Assembly (NCBI RefSeq): GCF_002554795.1
Contig: NZ_PDEQ01000008.1
Location: 135,001 to 187,939 of the forward strand
Direction: 5' to 3'
Origin: Longibacter salinarum
GTDB taxonomy: Bacteria; Bacteroidota; Rhodothermia; Rhodothermales; Salinibacteraceae
Length of the DNA: 52,939 bases
The translations under genes were made by a program, and so were the position numbers. The notes under the pieces were generated by a model that was not told where the DNA came from, made no database searches, and saw nothing but the letters and a program-made list of their open reading frames with translations. This document shows positions 43,127 through 52,621 of this stretch, in pieces; position 1 is the stretch's first letter; every line of letters begins with the position of its first letter.

Positions 43127-43843
43127 CTACTGATCACCTGATGGACTGGGCGGACGCGTCACCGCGACGATTTTCTTCTCCCGAAAGTGGTCGTTCTTCA
43201 GCAGCGGATAGATCCCTTCTTCTACCACGGCGACCCCATCTGCTTCATGGTGGAGTTCCTGAATTTCGACAGACAGATCTCCCCCTTTCAGACAGATCAG
43301 CCCGGGCGGCCAGTGATCACTCGAATCCGCATCGATCGGCGCGACGATGCGCTCGTGCCAACTCCACAGGTCCGCCAGTGGTGCCGTGGCGCGAGACACG
43401 GAGAAATGAGCAGAGCCGGTCCACTCCTCCGCGCGACCGTTCCACGCGAACACGTTTTCAAGTTCCAGTCGCCGCGCGAAGGTCCGAACCGCGCGCACCT
43501 TTTTCCCGACGGAATCCACCGCATAAACGGTGATGTCGGGAAAGGCGATCGCAAGCGGGATGGCCGGCAGACCGCCGCCCGTCCCCCAGTCTACGATCGA
43601 CGAACCGGCCGGGAACGACCGCCGCGTGAGACAGAGCGAGTGGCGGATGTGCTCGTTCCACATCCGCTGAGCGCTCTCTGGCGAAACGAGGTTGACGCGG
43701 CGATTAAACTGCTCAAGCAGGGACTCATACGCCGAGAGCTGTTCGACCTGTGCGTCCGATAGTCCATCGAAGGGGTCCCAGGTGGACTGAGGCATCAGGA
43801 AAGCTAGCAATGAAAAGGGGTGAACACGGGGCCCATCCGCCAT
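43127..43843 (-). CDS. rsmG: 16S rRNA (guanine-527 N7)-methyltransferase
   Basis: 238 residues from ATG 43843; an internal ATG at 43795 (MPQSTWD) is equally plausible and would give 222. It methylates G527 of 16S rRNA. The SAM-binding motif IVDWGTGGGLPAIPLAIAFP (near 85) and VYAVDSVGKKVRAV are family-typical, as are FNRRVNLVSP and the upstream EHIRHSLCL. The later VSRATAPLADLWSW region holds the family R-A motif. It follows mnmG on the same strand (stop at 43862, gap of 18 bases), the classical gidA-gidB pair. In many bacteria parA and parB come next, but here repeat copy B and a WYL regulator follow. Confidence 0.93.
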   Translation of the reverse strand: MADGPRVHPFSLLAFLMPQSTWDPFDGLSDAQVEQLSAYESLLEQFNRRVNLVSPESAQRMWNEHIRHSLCLTRRSFPAGSSIVDWGTGGGLPAIPLAIAFPDITVYAVDSVGKKVRAVRTFARRLELENVFAWNGRAEEWTGSAHFSVSRATAPLADLWSWHERIVAPIDADSSDHWPPGLICLKGGDLSVEIQELHHEADGVAVVEEGIYPLLKNDHFREKKIVAVTRPPSPSGDQ

Positions 43844-43861
43844 GCGTGGTTGCGGGCGGGA

Positions 43862-45850
43862 TCACGTGACCGCGTCAGCGGATGCAGGTGCACCATCGCC
43901 GGAAGCCGAAACGTCGGAATGCGATGAGATCGTACGCTCCTTCGGCAACGGCTTGACACCCTTCTGCTTCAGAAGCACCATCAGAACAGACACGTCGGAC
44001 GCGCGGACTCCGCTGATACGAGACGCCTGACCGAGATTACCGGGTCGGATGCGGTCGAGCTTCTCTCGGGCCTCCTTCGAGATCGTGTCCAGCTCGTGGT
44101 AGTCGAAGTCCTCCGGGATGGGCCAGCGCTCCTTCTCCTCCATCTTCTCGACCATCTGCTGCTGCCGGTCGAGGTAGCCCTCGTACTTCAGGTCGATCTC
44201 GACGAGCCGCGACGCGCTTAGCATGCCCGGCGTCGGCGTAACGACGTCATCGTAGATACCGGCGTGGCGGAGGAGGTCGTCCACATCCACCTGCGGCCGC
44301 TTCACGAGCTGAATGACCGGGCCGGGCTGCGTAATCGCCGATGTACCCTGCTCCTCCAGGTAGTCGTTCACCTGCTCGGGTCGTACGCTGGTCGACTCGA
44401 GTGCCCGGCGCGTGGCTTTTACGGCCTCTTGCTTCTCGACCATGCGATCATACCGCTCCTGTGAGGCAAGCCCCAGCCGGTAGCCTAACTCCGTGAGACG
44501 CTGATCCGCGTTGTCCTGACGCAGCAGGATCCGATGCTCCGCGCGCGAGGTAAACATGCGGTACGGCTCGTCGGTGCCCTTCGCGACCAGATCGTCGATC
44601 AGAACGCCGATGTACGCCTCCGACCGTTTGAGAATGATCGGATCCTCGTCGCGTAGCTTCTGCACGGCGTTGATGCCCGCCATCAGGCCCTGCGCGCCGG
44701 CCTCTTCGTACCCGGTGGTCCCGTTGATCTGGCCCGCGAAGAACAGCCCATCGACGTACTTCGTCTCCAGACTGTAGCGAATCTGGTAGGGCGGGAAGAA
44801 GTCGTACTCGATGGCATACCCGGGGCGCAGCACGTGCACATCCTCAAGCCCAGGGACTTTTCGAATCGCCTCCAGCTGTACGTCCTCCGGGAGACTCGTG
44901 GAGAAGCCGTTGACGTACACCTCATCGGTGTGACGCCCCTCCGGCTCGATAAAGATCTGGTGGGAGTTTTTCTCCGAGAAGCGATCGATCTTGTCCTCGA
45001 TCGACGGGCAATAGCGAGGCCCTTTCGCCTCGATCCGTCCGGCAAACATCGGGCTCCGGTCGAATCCCGTGCGCAGCGTTTCGTGCACCTCCGGCGTCGT
45101 ATCTGTGAGCCAGCAGGAGAGCTGATCCTCCACCGGCGGGAGCTCGTCCGACATGTAGGAGAACGAGGTGGCGTCCTGGTCGCCCGGCTGCTCCCGCATC
45201 ACACTGTAATCGATTGTGCGACCGTCCAGTCGCGGCGGCGTCCCCGTCTTCAGCCGGCCGCTCTCGAAGCCGAGCTCGTGGAGGCAATCTGTGATGCCAC
45301 GAGACGCGCTCTCGCCCATCCGCCCACCGCCGAAGTTCTTTTCCCCGACGTGTATGACGCCGTTGGAGAACGTCCCCGTCGTGAGAATGACCGCCGGGGC
45401 GTGAAAGGACTGGCCCAGGTTCGTGCGCACGCCCTCGATCGTGGAGCCATCCTCGGACGTGAGGACCTCCGTCACCATGTCGGCGCGCATGTAGAGGTTC
45501 GGGATCGCCTCCAGTTCCTCGCGCACCGCCGTAGCGTACGCGGCCCGGTCGCACTGCGCACGTGGGCCCCAGACGGCCGGTCCCTTGCTCCGGTTGAGCA
45601 TGCGAAACTGAATGCCGGCCCGGTCCGTGACCCGGCCCATGAGACCACCCATCGCGTCGATCTCGCGGGCAATATGTCCTTTGCCGATGCCGCCGATGGC
45701 GGGGTTGCACGACATCTGGCCGATGGCGTCGAGCTTCATCGTGATGAGCAGCGTTTTGGCGCCCATGTTGGCTGCCGCGGCTGCCGCCTCGCTGCCGCTG
45801 TGACCGCCGCCGACGACGATGACGTCGTAGTCAAAGTAGTTCTCGTTCAT
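43862..45850 (-). CDS. mnmG: tRNA uridine 5-carboxymethylaminomethyl modification enzyme MnmG
   Basis: 662 residues from ATG 45850 (the frame is open to 45994 but the extra 48 residues are unlike the family). MnmG with MnmE makes the cmnm5 modification at U34 of certain tRNAs. The FAD-binding GxGxxG is at the N-terminus ([20 protein letters not shown]). Other markers: [56 protein letters not shown], and [20 protein letters not shown] near 370. The long C-terminal helical region ends in an Ala/Ser/Asp-rich tail. Its partner gene mnmE lies 1.8 kb away on the same strand, separated by three plus-strand genes. Confidence 0.96.
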   Translation of the reverse strand: MNENYFDYDVIVVGGGHSGSEAAAAAANMGAKTLLITMKLDAIGQMSCNPAIGGIGKGHIAREIDAMGGLMGRVTDRAGIQFRMLNRSKGPAVWGPRAQCDRAAYATAVREELEAIPNLYMRADMVTEVLTSEDGSTIEGVRTNLGQSFHAPAVILTTGTFSNGVIHVGEKNFGGGRMGESASRGITDCLHELGFESGRLKTGTPPRLDGRTIDYSVMREQPGDQDATSFSYMSDELPPVEDQLSCWLTDTTPEVHETLRTGFDRSPMFAGRIEAKGPRYCPSIEDKIDRFSEKNSHQIFIEPEGRHTDEVYVNGFSTSLPEDVQLEAIRKVPGLEDVHVLRPGYAIEYDFFPPYQIRYSLETKYVDGLFFAGQINGTTGYEEAGAQGLMAGINAVQKLRDEDPIILKRSEAYIGVLIDDLVAKGTDEPYRMFTSRAEHRILLRQDNADQRLTELGYRLGLASQERYDRMVEKQEAVKATRRALESTSVRPEQVNDYLEEQGTSAITQPGPVIQLVKRPQVDVDDLLRHAGIYDDVVTPTPGMLSASRLVEIDLKYEGYLDRQQQMVEKMEEKERWPIPEDFDYHELDTISKEAREKLDRIRPGNLGQASRISGVRASDVSVLMVLLKQKGVKPLPKERTISSHSDVSASGDGAPASADAVT

Positions 45851-46022
45851 GAATCCGGGACGACTCGTCGGTAGAGAAAAGAGAGCATCGTAGTAGAGGG
45901 GAACGTCCTCGCCCGCCGATAGGATTCGAGCGCGGGGCAGCCCAATCGAGAAACCTTTCCAAAGGTGAGCGATTTGATGTGAGTGAATGCTCACTCATTA
46001 CTAGATCAGCTCCTATCATCCC

Positions 46023-46460
46023 ATGAGTGTCTCCAAAAAAGCTCTGATTGACGGCCTGAATACGGATCTCGCCCACGAGTACCAGGCCATCCTGATGTAT
46101 AACAGCTACGCCGCGATGGTCTACGGCATGCACCGCCCCACTTTGAAGCAGTTCTTTGAGGGTGAGCTTCCGGAAGAGCTGGCCCACGCGCAGCTGCTGG
46201 CGGACAAAATCACGGCGCTGGGCGGGACGCCGACGACCGAACCAGCCCCGCTGACCCTGGCCAACGAGCCGACAGCCATGCTCCACCAGGTCCTGGAGGC
46301 CGAGTCCGAAACGATCGACCGCTACGTCGAGCGTCGCCGGCAGGCCGAAGAGGCAGGCGAGTACGGCCTCGCGACAGACCTCGACGACATCATCCGCGAC
46401 GAGACCGAACACAAGGAGGAGACGGAGAAGCTTCTACGGGACATCGCAGAAACCGTGTAA
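46023..46460 (+). CDS. Ferritin-like four-helix protein
   Basis: 145 residues. The four helices each carry a di-iron ligand pattern: LNTDLAHEYQAILMYNSYAA (Glu near 19), EGELPEELAHAQLLADKI (Glu/His near 50), VLEAESETIDRYVERRRQAE and DDIIRDETEHKEETEKLL (E..H). It is shorter than bacterioferritin but has its ExxH spacing, so a di-iron store, ferroxidase or Dps-like role is likely. It starts 172 bases from mnmG (divergent) and precedes a c-type cytochrome gene by 49 bases on the same strand. Confidence 0.85.
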   Translation: MSVSKKALIDGLNTDLAHEYQAILMYNSYAAMVYGMHRPTLKQFFEGELPEELAHAQLLADKITALGGTPTTEPAPLTLANEPTAMLHQVLEAESETIDRYVERRRQAEEAGEYGLATDLDDIIRDETEHKEETEKLLRDIAETV

Positions 46461-46509
46461 GCCGCTGCTTCTGCATCCATCGAGCTTTTTTCTTCTCGCT
46501 CCTCACACC

Positions 46510-46989
46510 ATGCGACTTCTCTCCATCCTCACGACGGCGGGTGCGCTCTGCTTTGGCCTTCTCTGGTCGAGCGCGCCCGCCGCGCCTGCTTCTTCCTCCT
46601 CGCCCTTTCGTTCATCGACCTCCGTAGATACGGTCGAAACGAAGCGGCTCCGACTGCTGATGGTGGGACTCGCACAGGACATGGACCGGATCAGCACCGG
46701 CCTCTGGCATGAGGATTACGACCTGATGCAACAGGGTGCTGCAGCCATCGCCCGCCACCCGAAGATCCCGCCCGAGCAGATGAAGAAGATCAAGGCGGCG
46801 CTCGAGAACGAGTTTCAGGCGTTCGTCCAGTACGACAAGACCGTGCACAAGACCGCAGCCGAGCTTGCTGAAGCGGCGTCGAACGAGAATCTGTCGCGTG
46901 TTCTCGACGCCCATACACGTCTCCGGAACGGATGCATGGGATGTCATACTGCGTATCGCGACCGTCTCCGGCCCGTGCTCACCCCCTGA
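46510..46989 (+). CDS. Cytochrome c'-like periplasmic haem protein
   Basis: 159 residues. A signal peptide (about 3-24, LLSILTTAGALCFGLLWSS) precedes a helical domain with MVGLAQDMDRISTGLWHEDY, IKAALENEFQAFVQYDKTVH and, near the C-terminus, a single haem motif NGCMGCHTAYRDRLRP (CxxCH). This placing of one CxxCH in the last helix is that of class II cytochromes c (cytochrome c' and c-556). The protein should bind one haem in the periplasm, for electron transfer or gas binding. It lies between the ferritin-like and TetR genes, suggesting a small redox or iron-related unit. Confidence 0.82.
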   Translation: MRLLSILTTAGALCFGLLWSSAPAAPASSSSPFRSSTSVDTVETKRLRLLMVGLAQDMDRISTGLWHEDYDLMQQGAAAIARHPKIPPEQMKKIKAALENEFQAFVQYDKTVHKTAAELAEAASNENLSRVLDAHTRLRNGCMGCHTAYRDRLRPVLTP

Positions 46990-47043
46990 CCTGAGTCGAC
47001 GGATTTGACGCAGCCGCCCCCACGACCAACACCCTTCGCCCCC

Positions 47044-47613
47044 ATGGCCACAACCAAACGCGACGCAATCATCGAGGCCGCGCTGGCGCTCTTTGCCGAA
47101 AAGGGCGTGGACGCCACCTCGACGCGTGAGATTACCGAGCGCGCGGACACCGCCGAAGGAACACTCTACCGGCACTTTGACGGAAAGGACGATCTGGTGC
47201 GCTCTCTCTTTGAGGAGAACACCTCGCTCTTTCACGACGTGCTCGCCCGCTCTGCGAAGACCGAGACGGAGCCCCGTGAACAACTGAAAGCGATGGTTCG
47301 GGGCATCTTTGACTTTGCGGAACAGTACCCGGCGGCCTTCGCCTACCTGCTTTCCGTTCATGAGGGCGTCCTCAACCGCGTCGACACAAGCCACGAGCCG
47401 CTGCCCATGCAACTGTTCACCAGGACGCTGCGGGCGGGGACCACGTCCGGCGTCTTTCGCGACGTCCCGCCGGTGCTCGCCACCGGATGGATCGTGGGCC
47501 TGGCTCAGCGTGCGATTGTCCTGCAGCGATCCGATCTGCTATCCGCTTCACGGGAAGACGTCACCGCCCAGACCGTCGACGCTACCCTCCGGCTCGTCGA
47601 AACGACACGGTAG
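47044..47613 (+). CDS. TetR/AcrR-family regulator
   Basis: 189 residues from ATG 47044 (a TTG at 47005 would add 13). The N-terminal helix-turn-helix is typical: RDAIIEAALALFAEKGVDAT, STREITERADTAEGTLYRHF, DGKDDLVRSLFEENTS. The C-terminal ligand domain (about 65-185) is helical with no specific signature. It lies 54 bases after the cytochrome gene on the same strand, and might control that small group. Ligand and target are not known. It converges with mnmE, 27 bases between stops. Confidence 0.88.
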   Translation: MATTKRDAIIEAALALFAEKGVDATSTREITERADTAEGTLYRHFDGKDDLVRSLFEENTSLFHDVLARSAKTETEPREQLKAMVRGIFDFAEQYPAAFAYLLSVHEGVLNRVDTSHEPLPMQLFTRTLRAGTTSGVFRDVPPVLATGWIVGLAQRAIVLQRSDLLSASREDVTAQTVDATLRLVETTR

Positions 47614-47640
47614 AACTGCACCGCCCCCAAATCGGACGGT

Positions 47641-49050
47641 CTATTTCCCGATGCAGAAGCGGGAAAAGATCTGCCCCAGCACGTCCTCGTTCGTGATTGT
47701 GCCGAGGATCGACCCCAGTTCGTGAAGTGCCTGCCGGAGGTCCAGCGTAAGCAGATCACCGGACACACCGGCGTCGAGCGCGTTTCGCGCGTTCTGAATG
47801 GCCTCTCGCGCACTCTGCAGGTGGCTGCGGTGACGCTGATTGGTGACGATGAGGCTGGCGTCTGCCCGGCTCAATTGGTCGGCGACTGTTTCGGCCAGCC
47901 GGTCGCGTAGCGGTTCAAGCGCGTCGACATCGCGGCGGGCGGCATCGGCAGACAGGTACAGCACGTCGTCGACAACCTCGGCGGCCCGCGCGGGTTGTCC
48001 GTCGCCGCTCGGCGTCTCCACAAGATCGACCTTGTTGCCGACCACGATCGTTTCGACTGCATGGCTCTCGTCCGCTACGTCGCGTAGAAACGCCTGCTCT
48101 TCAGCGTCTAACCCTTCCTGCAGGTCATACACGTATATGAGCACGTCCGCCTGCTCGATGGACCGCTCCGCCCGCCGGACGCCCTCCGCCTCGATCTGAT
48201 CCGTCGTGTCGCGAAGCCCTGCGGTGTCGACGAAGCGGAAGAGCACGCCGTCGATTTCCACCTCCGCCTCGATCTCATCACGCGTCGTGCCCGGCGTCGC
48301 GCTGACGATCGCCCGATCCCGCCCAACCAACGCGTTGAGCAGCGTCGATTTGCCCGCGTTGGGTCGTCCGCCAATGACGACGCGAACGCCATCTTTCAGC
48401 GTCTCCCCTGTGTCGGCCGTTGCGAGAAGCGTATCGAGAAGGGAGGCAGCGCGACCGAGCAGTTCCTCCAGCCGCTCCCGGTCGGCAAACTCGACATCTT
48501 CTTCTGTAAAGTCGATCTCCAGTTCCATGAGCCCGCAGAGGTCAAGCAACTCCTCGCGGAGTTCGTTCAGCTGCTCCGAATAGCGCCCCTGCAGGTGCTG
48601 AAGCGAGACCTGATGCGCCCGCGTGGACGAGGCGTGGATAAGATCCGCGACGGCTTCAGCCTGCGCGAGATCCAGCTTCCCGTTGAGGAATCCGCGCTGA
48701 GTGAACTCGCCCGGTTCCGCCATGCGCGCGCCGTGCGCGAGGAGCGTCTGCAGCACCAGCTTCGGCGCCAGATCGCCACCGTGGCACGACACCTCCGCGA
48801 CATTCTCGCCCGTGGCCGAGCGGGGCGCGCGAAAGATCGTGACCACGACCTGGTCGACATCCTCCCCGTCGGCGTCGACGATGTATCCGACGTGCGCCGT
48901 GTGCGACTCCGCCTCCGCCAGGTCGGCGCCGCGAAAGCACTGATCCACCACGGAGATCGCGTCGGGCCCGGATGTGCGGATGATGGCCAGGGCGGCGCGT
49001 CCGCGGGCGGTCGCCTGCGCTGCGATCGTGTCAGTCGTGGCGGTGGTCAT
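47641..49050 (-). CDS. mnmE: tRNA modification GTPase MnmE
   Basis: 469 residues. It is the GTPase partner of MnmG in cmnm5U34 formation, using a formyl-folate derivative. The N-terminal folate domain has DTIAAQATARGRAALAIIRT and EPGEFTQRGFLNGKLDLAQA. The G domain has G1 IGGRPNAGKSTLLNAL (about 224-239), G2 with PGTTRDEI, G3 DTAGL, G4 VGNKVDL. The protein ends in the invariant FCIGK, with the functional cysteine. It is read after yidC on the minus strand, with a 700-base gap that contains hairpins. Confidence 0.96.
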   Translation of the reverse strand: MTTATTDTIAAQATARGRAALAIIRTSGPDAISVVDQCFRGADLAEAESHTAHVGYIVDADGEDVDQVVVTIFRAPRSATGENVAEVSCHGGDLAPKLVLQTLLAHGARMAEPGEFTQRGFLNGKLDLAQAEAVADLIHASSTRAHQVSLQHLQGRYSEQLNELREELLDLCGLMELEIDFTEEDVEFADRERLEELLGRAASLLDTLLATADTGETLKDGVRVVIGGRPNAGKSTLLNALVGRDRAIVSATPGTTRDEIEAEVEIDGVLFRFVDTAGLRDTTDQIEAEGVRRAERSIEQADVLIYVYDLQEGLDAEEQAFLRDVADESHAVETIVVGNKVDLVETPSGDGQPARAAEVVDDVLYLSADAARRDVDALEPLRDRLAETVADQLSRADASLIVTNQRHRSHLQSAREAIQNARNALDAGVSGDLLTLDLRQALHELGSILGTITNEDVLGQIFSRFCIGK

Positions 49051-49180
49051 TCTGGCGGTGTTCTTTAGAGCGTTGCTGCCTCAGTCCTGCTGTATGATGC
49101 TATCGAACGTACGTCTCTGGTCTGGCTTACGTTCTTTTGGATGAGCCGTTGAGGCGTTGCTGGTTTTCCGTCCGGTTGGT

Positions 49181-49210
49181 GCCGGTTTTTTGCTTGACCA
49201 AAAAACCGGC
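49181..49210. repeat. Perfect A/T-tract hairpin, left
   Basis: GCCGGTTTTTTG and CAAAAAACCGGC are exact 12-bp arms around CTTGAC. It could act as a terminator in either direction or mark the edge of an inserted block. Confidence 0.65.
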
Positions 49211-49642
49211 GTAAAAAAGTCAAGGCCTGCCGAAGATCGGCTGACGGGCCCGTCCACTTCGCTGAAATTCTTCAAACTCAACCTCTCTGTAGGCCTTCGA
49301 TTCGAAATTAGGCGTATCGCTTCGAGGTTTCAGACAAGAAGAATTTCCCCGCCGATGCGAGTCGCCAATCCGCGGCCCGTGGAAGTGATGGGACGCTCCG
49401 CTTCCAGGCCCCTCGCTTCGCCGATCTTCGCAAGGGCCGAAACTGCGCATAGTCGGGTATCGCTCTTCCTGAAAGTTCGGGACATTCCCCCGGCCTTCCG
49501 CAGTTCGTCGTCTTGAGCGCAGAGACGAAGCCACGACTCGAACGAATCTCTGTCTGAGCCCACTTAGTGGGCGAGTTTAGATTCGTTGAGTGGCGAAGGC
49601 GGAGCGCTAGACGAAGTGCGGACCGCCGGTCGCTTTTTTTGC

Positions 49643-49676
49643 GTCTCGTTTTTTTGGTGACCCAAAAAAATGAGAC
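49643..49676. repeat. A/T-tract hairpin, right
   Basis: GTCTCGTTTTTTTGG and CCCAAAAAAATGAGAC pair over about 15 positions, with one G-T pair, one extra C and a TGA loop. It has the same style as the hairpin at 49181-49210 but a different outer sequence. Confidence 0.6.
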
Positions 49677-49690
49677 AATAGGAGTATGAC

Positions 49691-49725
49691 AAAAAGCCCG
49701 GATCAGCGATCCGCCGACCCGGGCC
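49691..49725 (-). terminator. Intrinsic terminator of yidC
   Basis: On the minus strand GCCCGG...CCGGGC with an inner GGATC/GATCC pair is followed by five T residues (AAAAA at 49691-49695), 28 bases past the yidC stop. Confidence 0.8.
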
Positions 49726-49752
49726 CAAGACAACCAGAACAATCCAGAAGAC

Positions 49753-51681
49753 TTACTTCTGCTGCTCGCGGGCTTCTTCGGCGGCGTCCATCAGGCGACC
49801 GAGGAAGCCTTTGCTCTTGCCGTTCTTACTGGCATCGACGACGTCATCTTCCTGCTCAAGCTGGTAGTTGATCCACTTCTGCTGCGCGGCGGTGACCACG
49901 TTGTAGAACAGGTAGTAGAGGCTCAGCGCCGAGGCGAACTGGTTGAAGATGAAGAAGATGAAGATTGGCATGCCGTACATCAGCATCTTCGCCTGACCGC
50001 CGGCGCTTCCCGGCGTCGACTGCAGGCGCATCGTGACAACCATCGACAGTCCCATCAGCAGCGTAAAGCCGGCCAGGTAGTCGCCGAGGAACGGCACATC
50101 GAACGGCAGCATGATGATCTTATCCGGCGCCGAGAGGTCGGCCGCCCAGAGGAAGCTCTGCTGCCGCAGCTGAATAGACTGCGGGATAAACTGGTACAGC
50201 GCAATAATAATCGGGTACTGGAGGACCATCGGCAGACAGCCCCCGAGCGGGTTCACCCCGGTCTCGCGGTAAAGATTCATCATCTCCTCCTGCTGCTTCT
50301 GCGGGTCGTCGCCATACTTCTCCTTCAGCTCTTCCATCCGCGGCTGAAGCTCGCGCATTTGCGCCATCGAGCGATACGACTTCTTCGTCAGCGGATACAC
50401 CAGCATCTTGACGAATACGGCCATCAGGATCACCACGATGCCGTACGGCAGGTAGCCGCCGAGGTACGTCAGCATCGGGATGAAGAGGAACTTGGCGAGC
50501 GGACGCGTCATCCACTCGAAGAAGTCCCAGCCGTAGTCGACCATCTCGTACAAACCACGGTCGTAATCGACCAGCTGGTAGTAGTAGAGCGGTCCGGTGT
50601 AGAAGTGGAACGTGTCGGTGTCGCGCCGCGCAGACAGGGGCGACATCTGCATCCGGCCGCTGAGCACCTTCGAATCGAGGGCCGCTTCGGACTCCCCGCT
50701 CAGACGATCGCCGACGATCTCGGCGCCGCGGACGTTCTCCGGATTATCCGGCATGATGGCCGCTGTGAAGTACTTGTTTTTCACGGCCATCCACGAGACG
50801 CCGCCGGAGATCTGCTTCTCCGCATGCTGGTCATCTCCCTCCAGACGAACCGACCACAGTTCCTCGTCCGCCCCCATCGCGAAGACGCCCGAGCTGGTAA
50901 GCTCATTCTGTGTGCCTCCTTCCGTCAGCGGGAGACCGCCATCCCATACGAGCTCGTAGCCGTCATTGCTGGCGAAGGCCGTGGCGTTCACTTGCTGGAC
51001 ATCGAGCCCGAGGTCGTAGGAGTCCGGCTGAAAGGTGAACGTCTGCCGGAGCGTCCCTTCCCCTAAGGCCGCTTCAAATGTCAGGCTTCGAGCCTCATCC
51101 GTGATGCGAAGAGTATCGGACTCCACATCGCTTGAGAAGAACAGATCGCGCGTGTCGACCCGGCGGTTCGATGGCGTGGTAAACAGAATCGCCGTCGCTC
51201 CCCGTTCGCTGGTCGAGGCATCGACGAGTTGAACGGGCGTCTCCTGGTCGAAATTCTTGTACTCCTTGAAGGTCAGCTGCTCCAGCGTTCCGCCCTTCGT
51301 GGAGAAGCGGGCCGTGTAGAGGTCCGTCTCCACGACGATGATGCGCTCCGTTCCGGTGCGCGCGGCGGCTGTAACCGCATCGTCCGGAATCGAGGGTTGC
51401 TGCGATTCGGCAGACGTGTCGGCGGCTGCCGTCGCCTCCCCTGCAGCGTCGCCGGTCGTGTCCTGCCCGGACGGGGCGGGCTCAGCGGCTGTATCTGCTG
51501 TGGCAGAAGGCTGGGACGCCGTCTGCGCGGTCGTGTCAGAGGCGGTCGGCTGAGATTGCTCGGGCGGCTGTGGGCCGAACCAGAACGTCCAACCGAACAT
51601 GATCAGCGCAAACAGGACCGTAGCGATGATCAGGTTCCGCTGGTCCTCAGACGAGGGAGTGTTGCGGAGCGAGCGGGGCAC
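49753..51681 (-). CDS. yidC: Membrane protein insertase YidC
   Basis: 642 residues. It helps membrane proteins insert and fold in the inner membrane. The N-terminal helix (about 18-36, IIATVLFALIMFGWTFWFG) is followed by a low-complexity Ala/Thr/Asp/Gln stretch (about 40-90), a large periplasmic beta domain (to about 350) and the conserved five-helix core: YGIVVILMAVFVKMLVYPLT with the hydrophilic-groove Lys/Arg region, NPLGGCLPMVLQYPIIIALY, and YLFYNVVTAAQQKWI near the end. The tail is short and polar. The order rpmH-rnpA-yidC on the minus strand is the standard one. Confidence 0.95.
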   Translation of the reverse strand: MPRSLRNTPSSEDQRNLIIATVLFALIMFGWTFWFGPQPPEQSQPTASDTTAQTASQPSATADTAAEPAPSGQDTTGDAAGEATAAADTSAESQQPSIPDDAVTAAARTGTERIIVVETDLYTARFSTKGGTLEQLTFKEYKNFDQETPVQLVDASTSERGATAILFTTPSNRRVDTRDLFFSSDVESDTLRITDEARSLTFEAALGEGTLRQTFTFQPDSYDLGLDVQQVNATAFASNDGYELVWDGGLPLTEGGTQNELTSSGVFAMGADEELWSVRLEGDDQHAEKQISGGVSWMAVKNKYFTAAIMPDNPENVRGAEIVGDRLSGESEAALDSKVLSGRMQMSPLSARRDTDTFHFYTGPLYYYQLVDYDRGLYEMVDYGWDFFEWMTRPLAKFLFIPMLTYLGGYLPYGIVVILMAVFVKMLVYPLTKKSYRSMAQMRELQPRMEELKEKYGDDPQKQQEEMMNLYRETGVNPLGGCLPMVLQYPIIIALYQFIPQSIQLRQQSFLWAADLSAPDKIIMLPFDVPFLGDYLAGFTLLMGLSMVVTMRLQSTPGSAGGQAKMLMYGMPIFIFFIFNQFASALSLYYLFYNVVTAAQQKWINYQLEQEDDVVDASKNGKSKGFLGRLMDAAEEAREQQK

Positions 51682-51769
51682 AGGCGTGCAGACGGGTTAA
51701 TGGAACGGGAGGCCGTACGCAAAGGCCGTCGCAACCGATGAATTGGGTCGACGACAGCACGTGCGGGGA

Positions 51770-52219
51770 TTATGCGGGGTCCGCGGCCGGGGGCGGAGGG
51801 GACGAGAGGCGATCGGCCAGGCGTTGCATGGCGCGGGGAAGGTCACGCGAGATGGCATCAGCGCGATTGGGGTCTCCCCGAAAGAGTGCCATCACCAGCA
51901 GGACATCGGGGCGTCGCACGAAGAGGTCTACCAGAAGGTGCTGGTGGACCCGGTAGACCTCTCTCAGCAGGCGCCGGACGCGGTTTCGTTCCACGCCGGG
52001 AGAGACGCGGCGTCCGGGCGCAAATCCAATCTGTATGGGCACGTCGTATCCGACTTCGTCCGTGGACGCCGTCCGGTACAGTAACCGGATGGATCCCACG
52101 GCCACGGTCTGCACGTCGTCGCGGCTGCGGTCGAAGAGGGACCGGATCAGTCGCTTGCGCTTCAGGCGGTGCGTGCGCGGAAACGTGAGGCGCGGCGAAG
52201 CGTCGGAATCGTCAGCCAC
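51770..52219 (-). CDS. rnpA: Ribonuclease P protein component
   Basis: 149 residues starting at GTG 52219. It assists the RNase P RNA in 5' processing of tRNAs. The N-terminal RLTFPRTHRLKRKRLIRSLF resembles the family start (RL...RRL), and the RNA-binding signature appears as RNRVRRLLREVYR near residue 77. The C-terminal 25 residues are Pro/Ala-rich and longer than usual. A gap of 27 bases separates it from rpmH upstream, and 88 bases from yidC downstream. The start is GTG because no ATG lies in the right place. Confidence 0.93.
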   Translation of the reverse strand: MADDSDASPRLTFPRTHRLKRKRLIRSLFDRSRDDVQTVAVGSIRLLYRTASTDEVGYDVPIQIGFAPGRRVSPGVERNRVRRLLREVYRVHQHLLVDLFVRRPDVLLVMALFRGDPNRADAISRDLPRAMQRLADRLSSPPPPAADPA

Positions 52220-52246
52220 GTGCCAGGGCTCATTAGGAAGCGGATG

Positions 52247-52411
52247 CTACACAGGCTTGCCGCTGTCCTTGTCGCTGACCGTCAGGTTCTTGCGGCCTTT
52301 CTTGCGGCGACGCTTGAGGATCTCACGACCGCTTTTCGTTTTCATGCGGGCGCGGAAGCCGTGCTTGTTCTTCCGCTTCTTCTTACTGGGTTGGTACGTA
52401 CGCTTAGGCAT
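52247..52411 (-). CDS. rpmH: 50S ribosomal protein L34
   Basis: 54 residues beginning [20 protein letters not shown], then [20 protein letters not shown] and [12 protein letters not shown]. The KRTYQPS start and HGFRARM core are those of L34 in all bacteria, and the tail after LTVSD is about seven residues longer than in E. coli. The gene is short but unmistakable. It heads rpmH-rnpA-yidC. In many bacteria dnaA lies directly upstream; here the upstream DNA holds repeat copy C and an IS110-family gene. Confidence 0.97.
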   Translation of the reverse strand: MPKRTYQPSKKKRKNKHGFRARMKTKSGREILKRRRKKGRKNLTVSDKDSGKPV

Positions 52412-52621
52412 GGCGCTCAGTCTGTTGCTCGGCGAGAAAACTCTGATTCGGTATAACGACGCGTGCGGGGAGTTGTTTTGCCCAGAACACGCGAAGACGC
52501 TGTCAAATCAGCACGATAACCTACGAACCGGAGCGCAGAAAGCAAGCCAGAGGCCTCACCTTAACAGAAAATCGGCGGGGCTGGACGTTTGAAAGTGTGA
52601 ATGTGTTGACGTGTTAACGTG
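52412..52621. other. Upstream region of rpmH
   Basis: About 210 bases, with no gene supported. A TTGACA (minus strand, 52501-52506) lacks a good partner hexamer at the right spacing, so no promoter is called. No DnaA box is seen. Confidence 0.35.

Larger units (their letters stand above)
49051..49690. other. Gene-free block between mnmE and yidC
   Basis: About 640 bases without a credible gene; a minus-strand frame at 49308-49742 is Arg/Ser-rich and passes through a hairpin and a terminator. Two long A/T-tract hairpins bound a 430-base core (49181-49210 and 49643-49676). Apart from these, nothing is recognised. Confidence 0.5.

Noticed and set aside
44834-45874. 346-residue plus-strand frame within mnmG
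   Set aside because: Antisense to conserved MnmG motifs, therefore not a separate gene.
49308-49742. 144-residue minus-strand frame between mnmE and yidC
   Set aside because: It runs through the yidC terminator and a hairpin, and has Arg/Ser-rich random-looking content.
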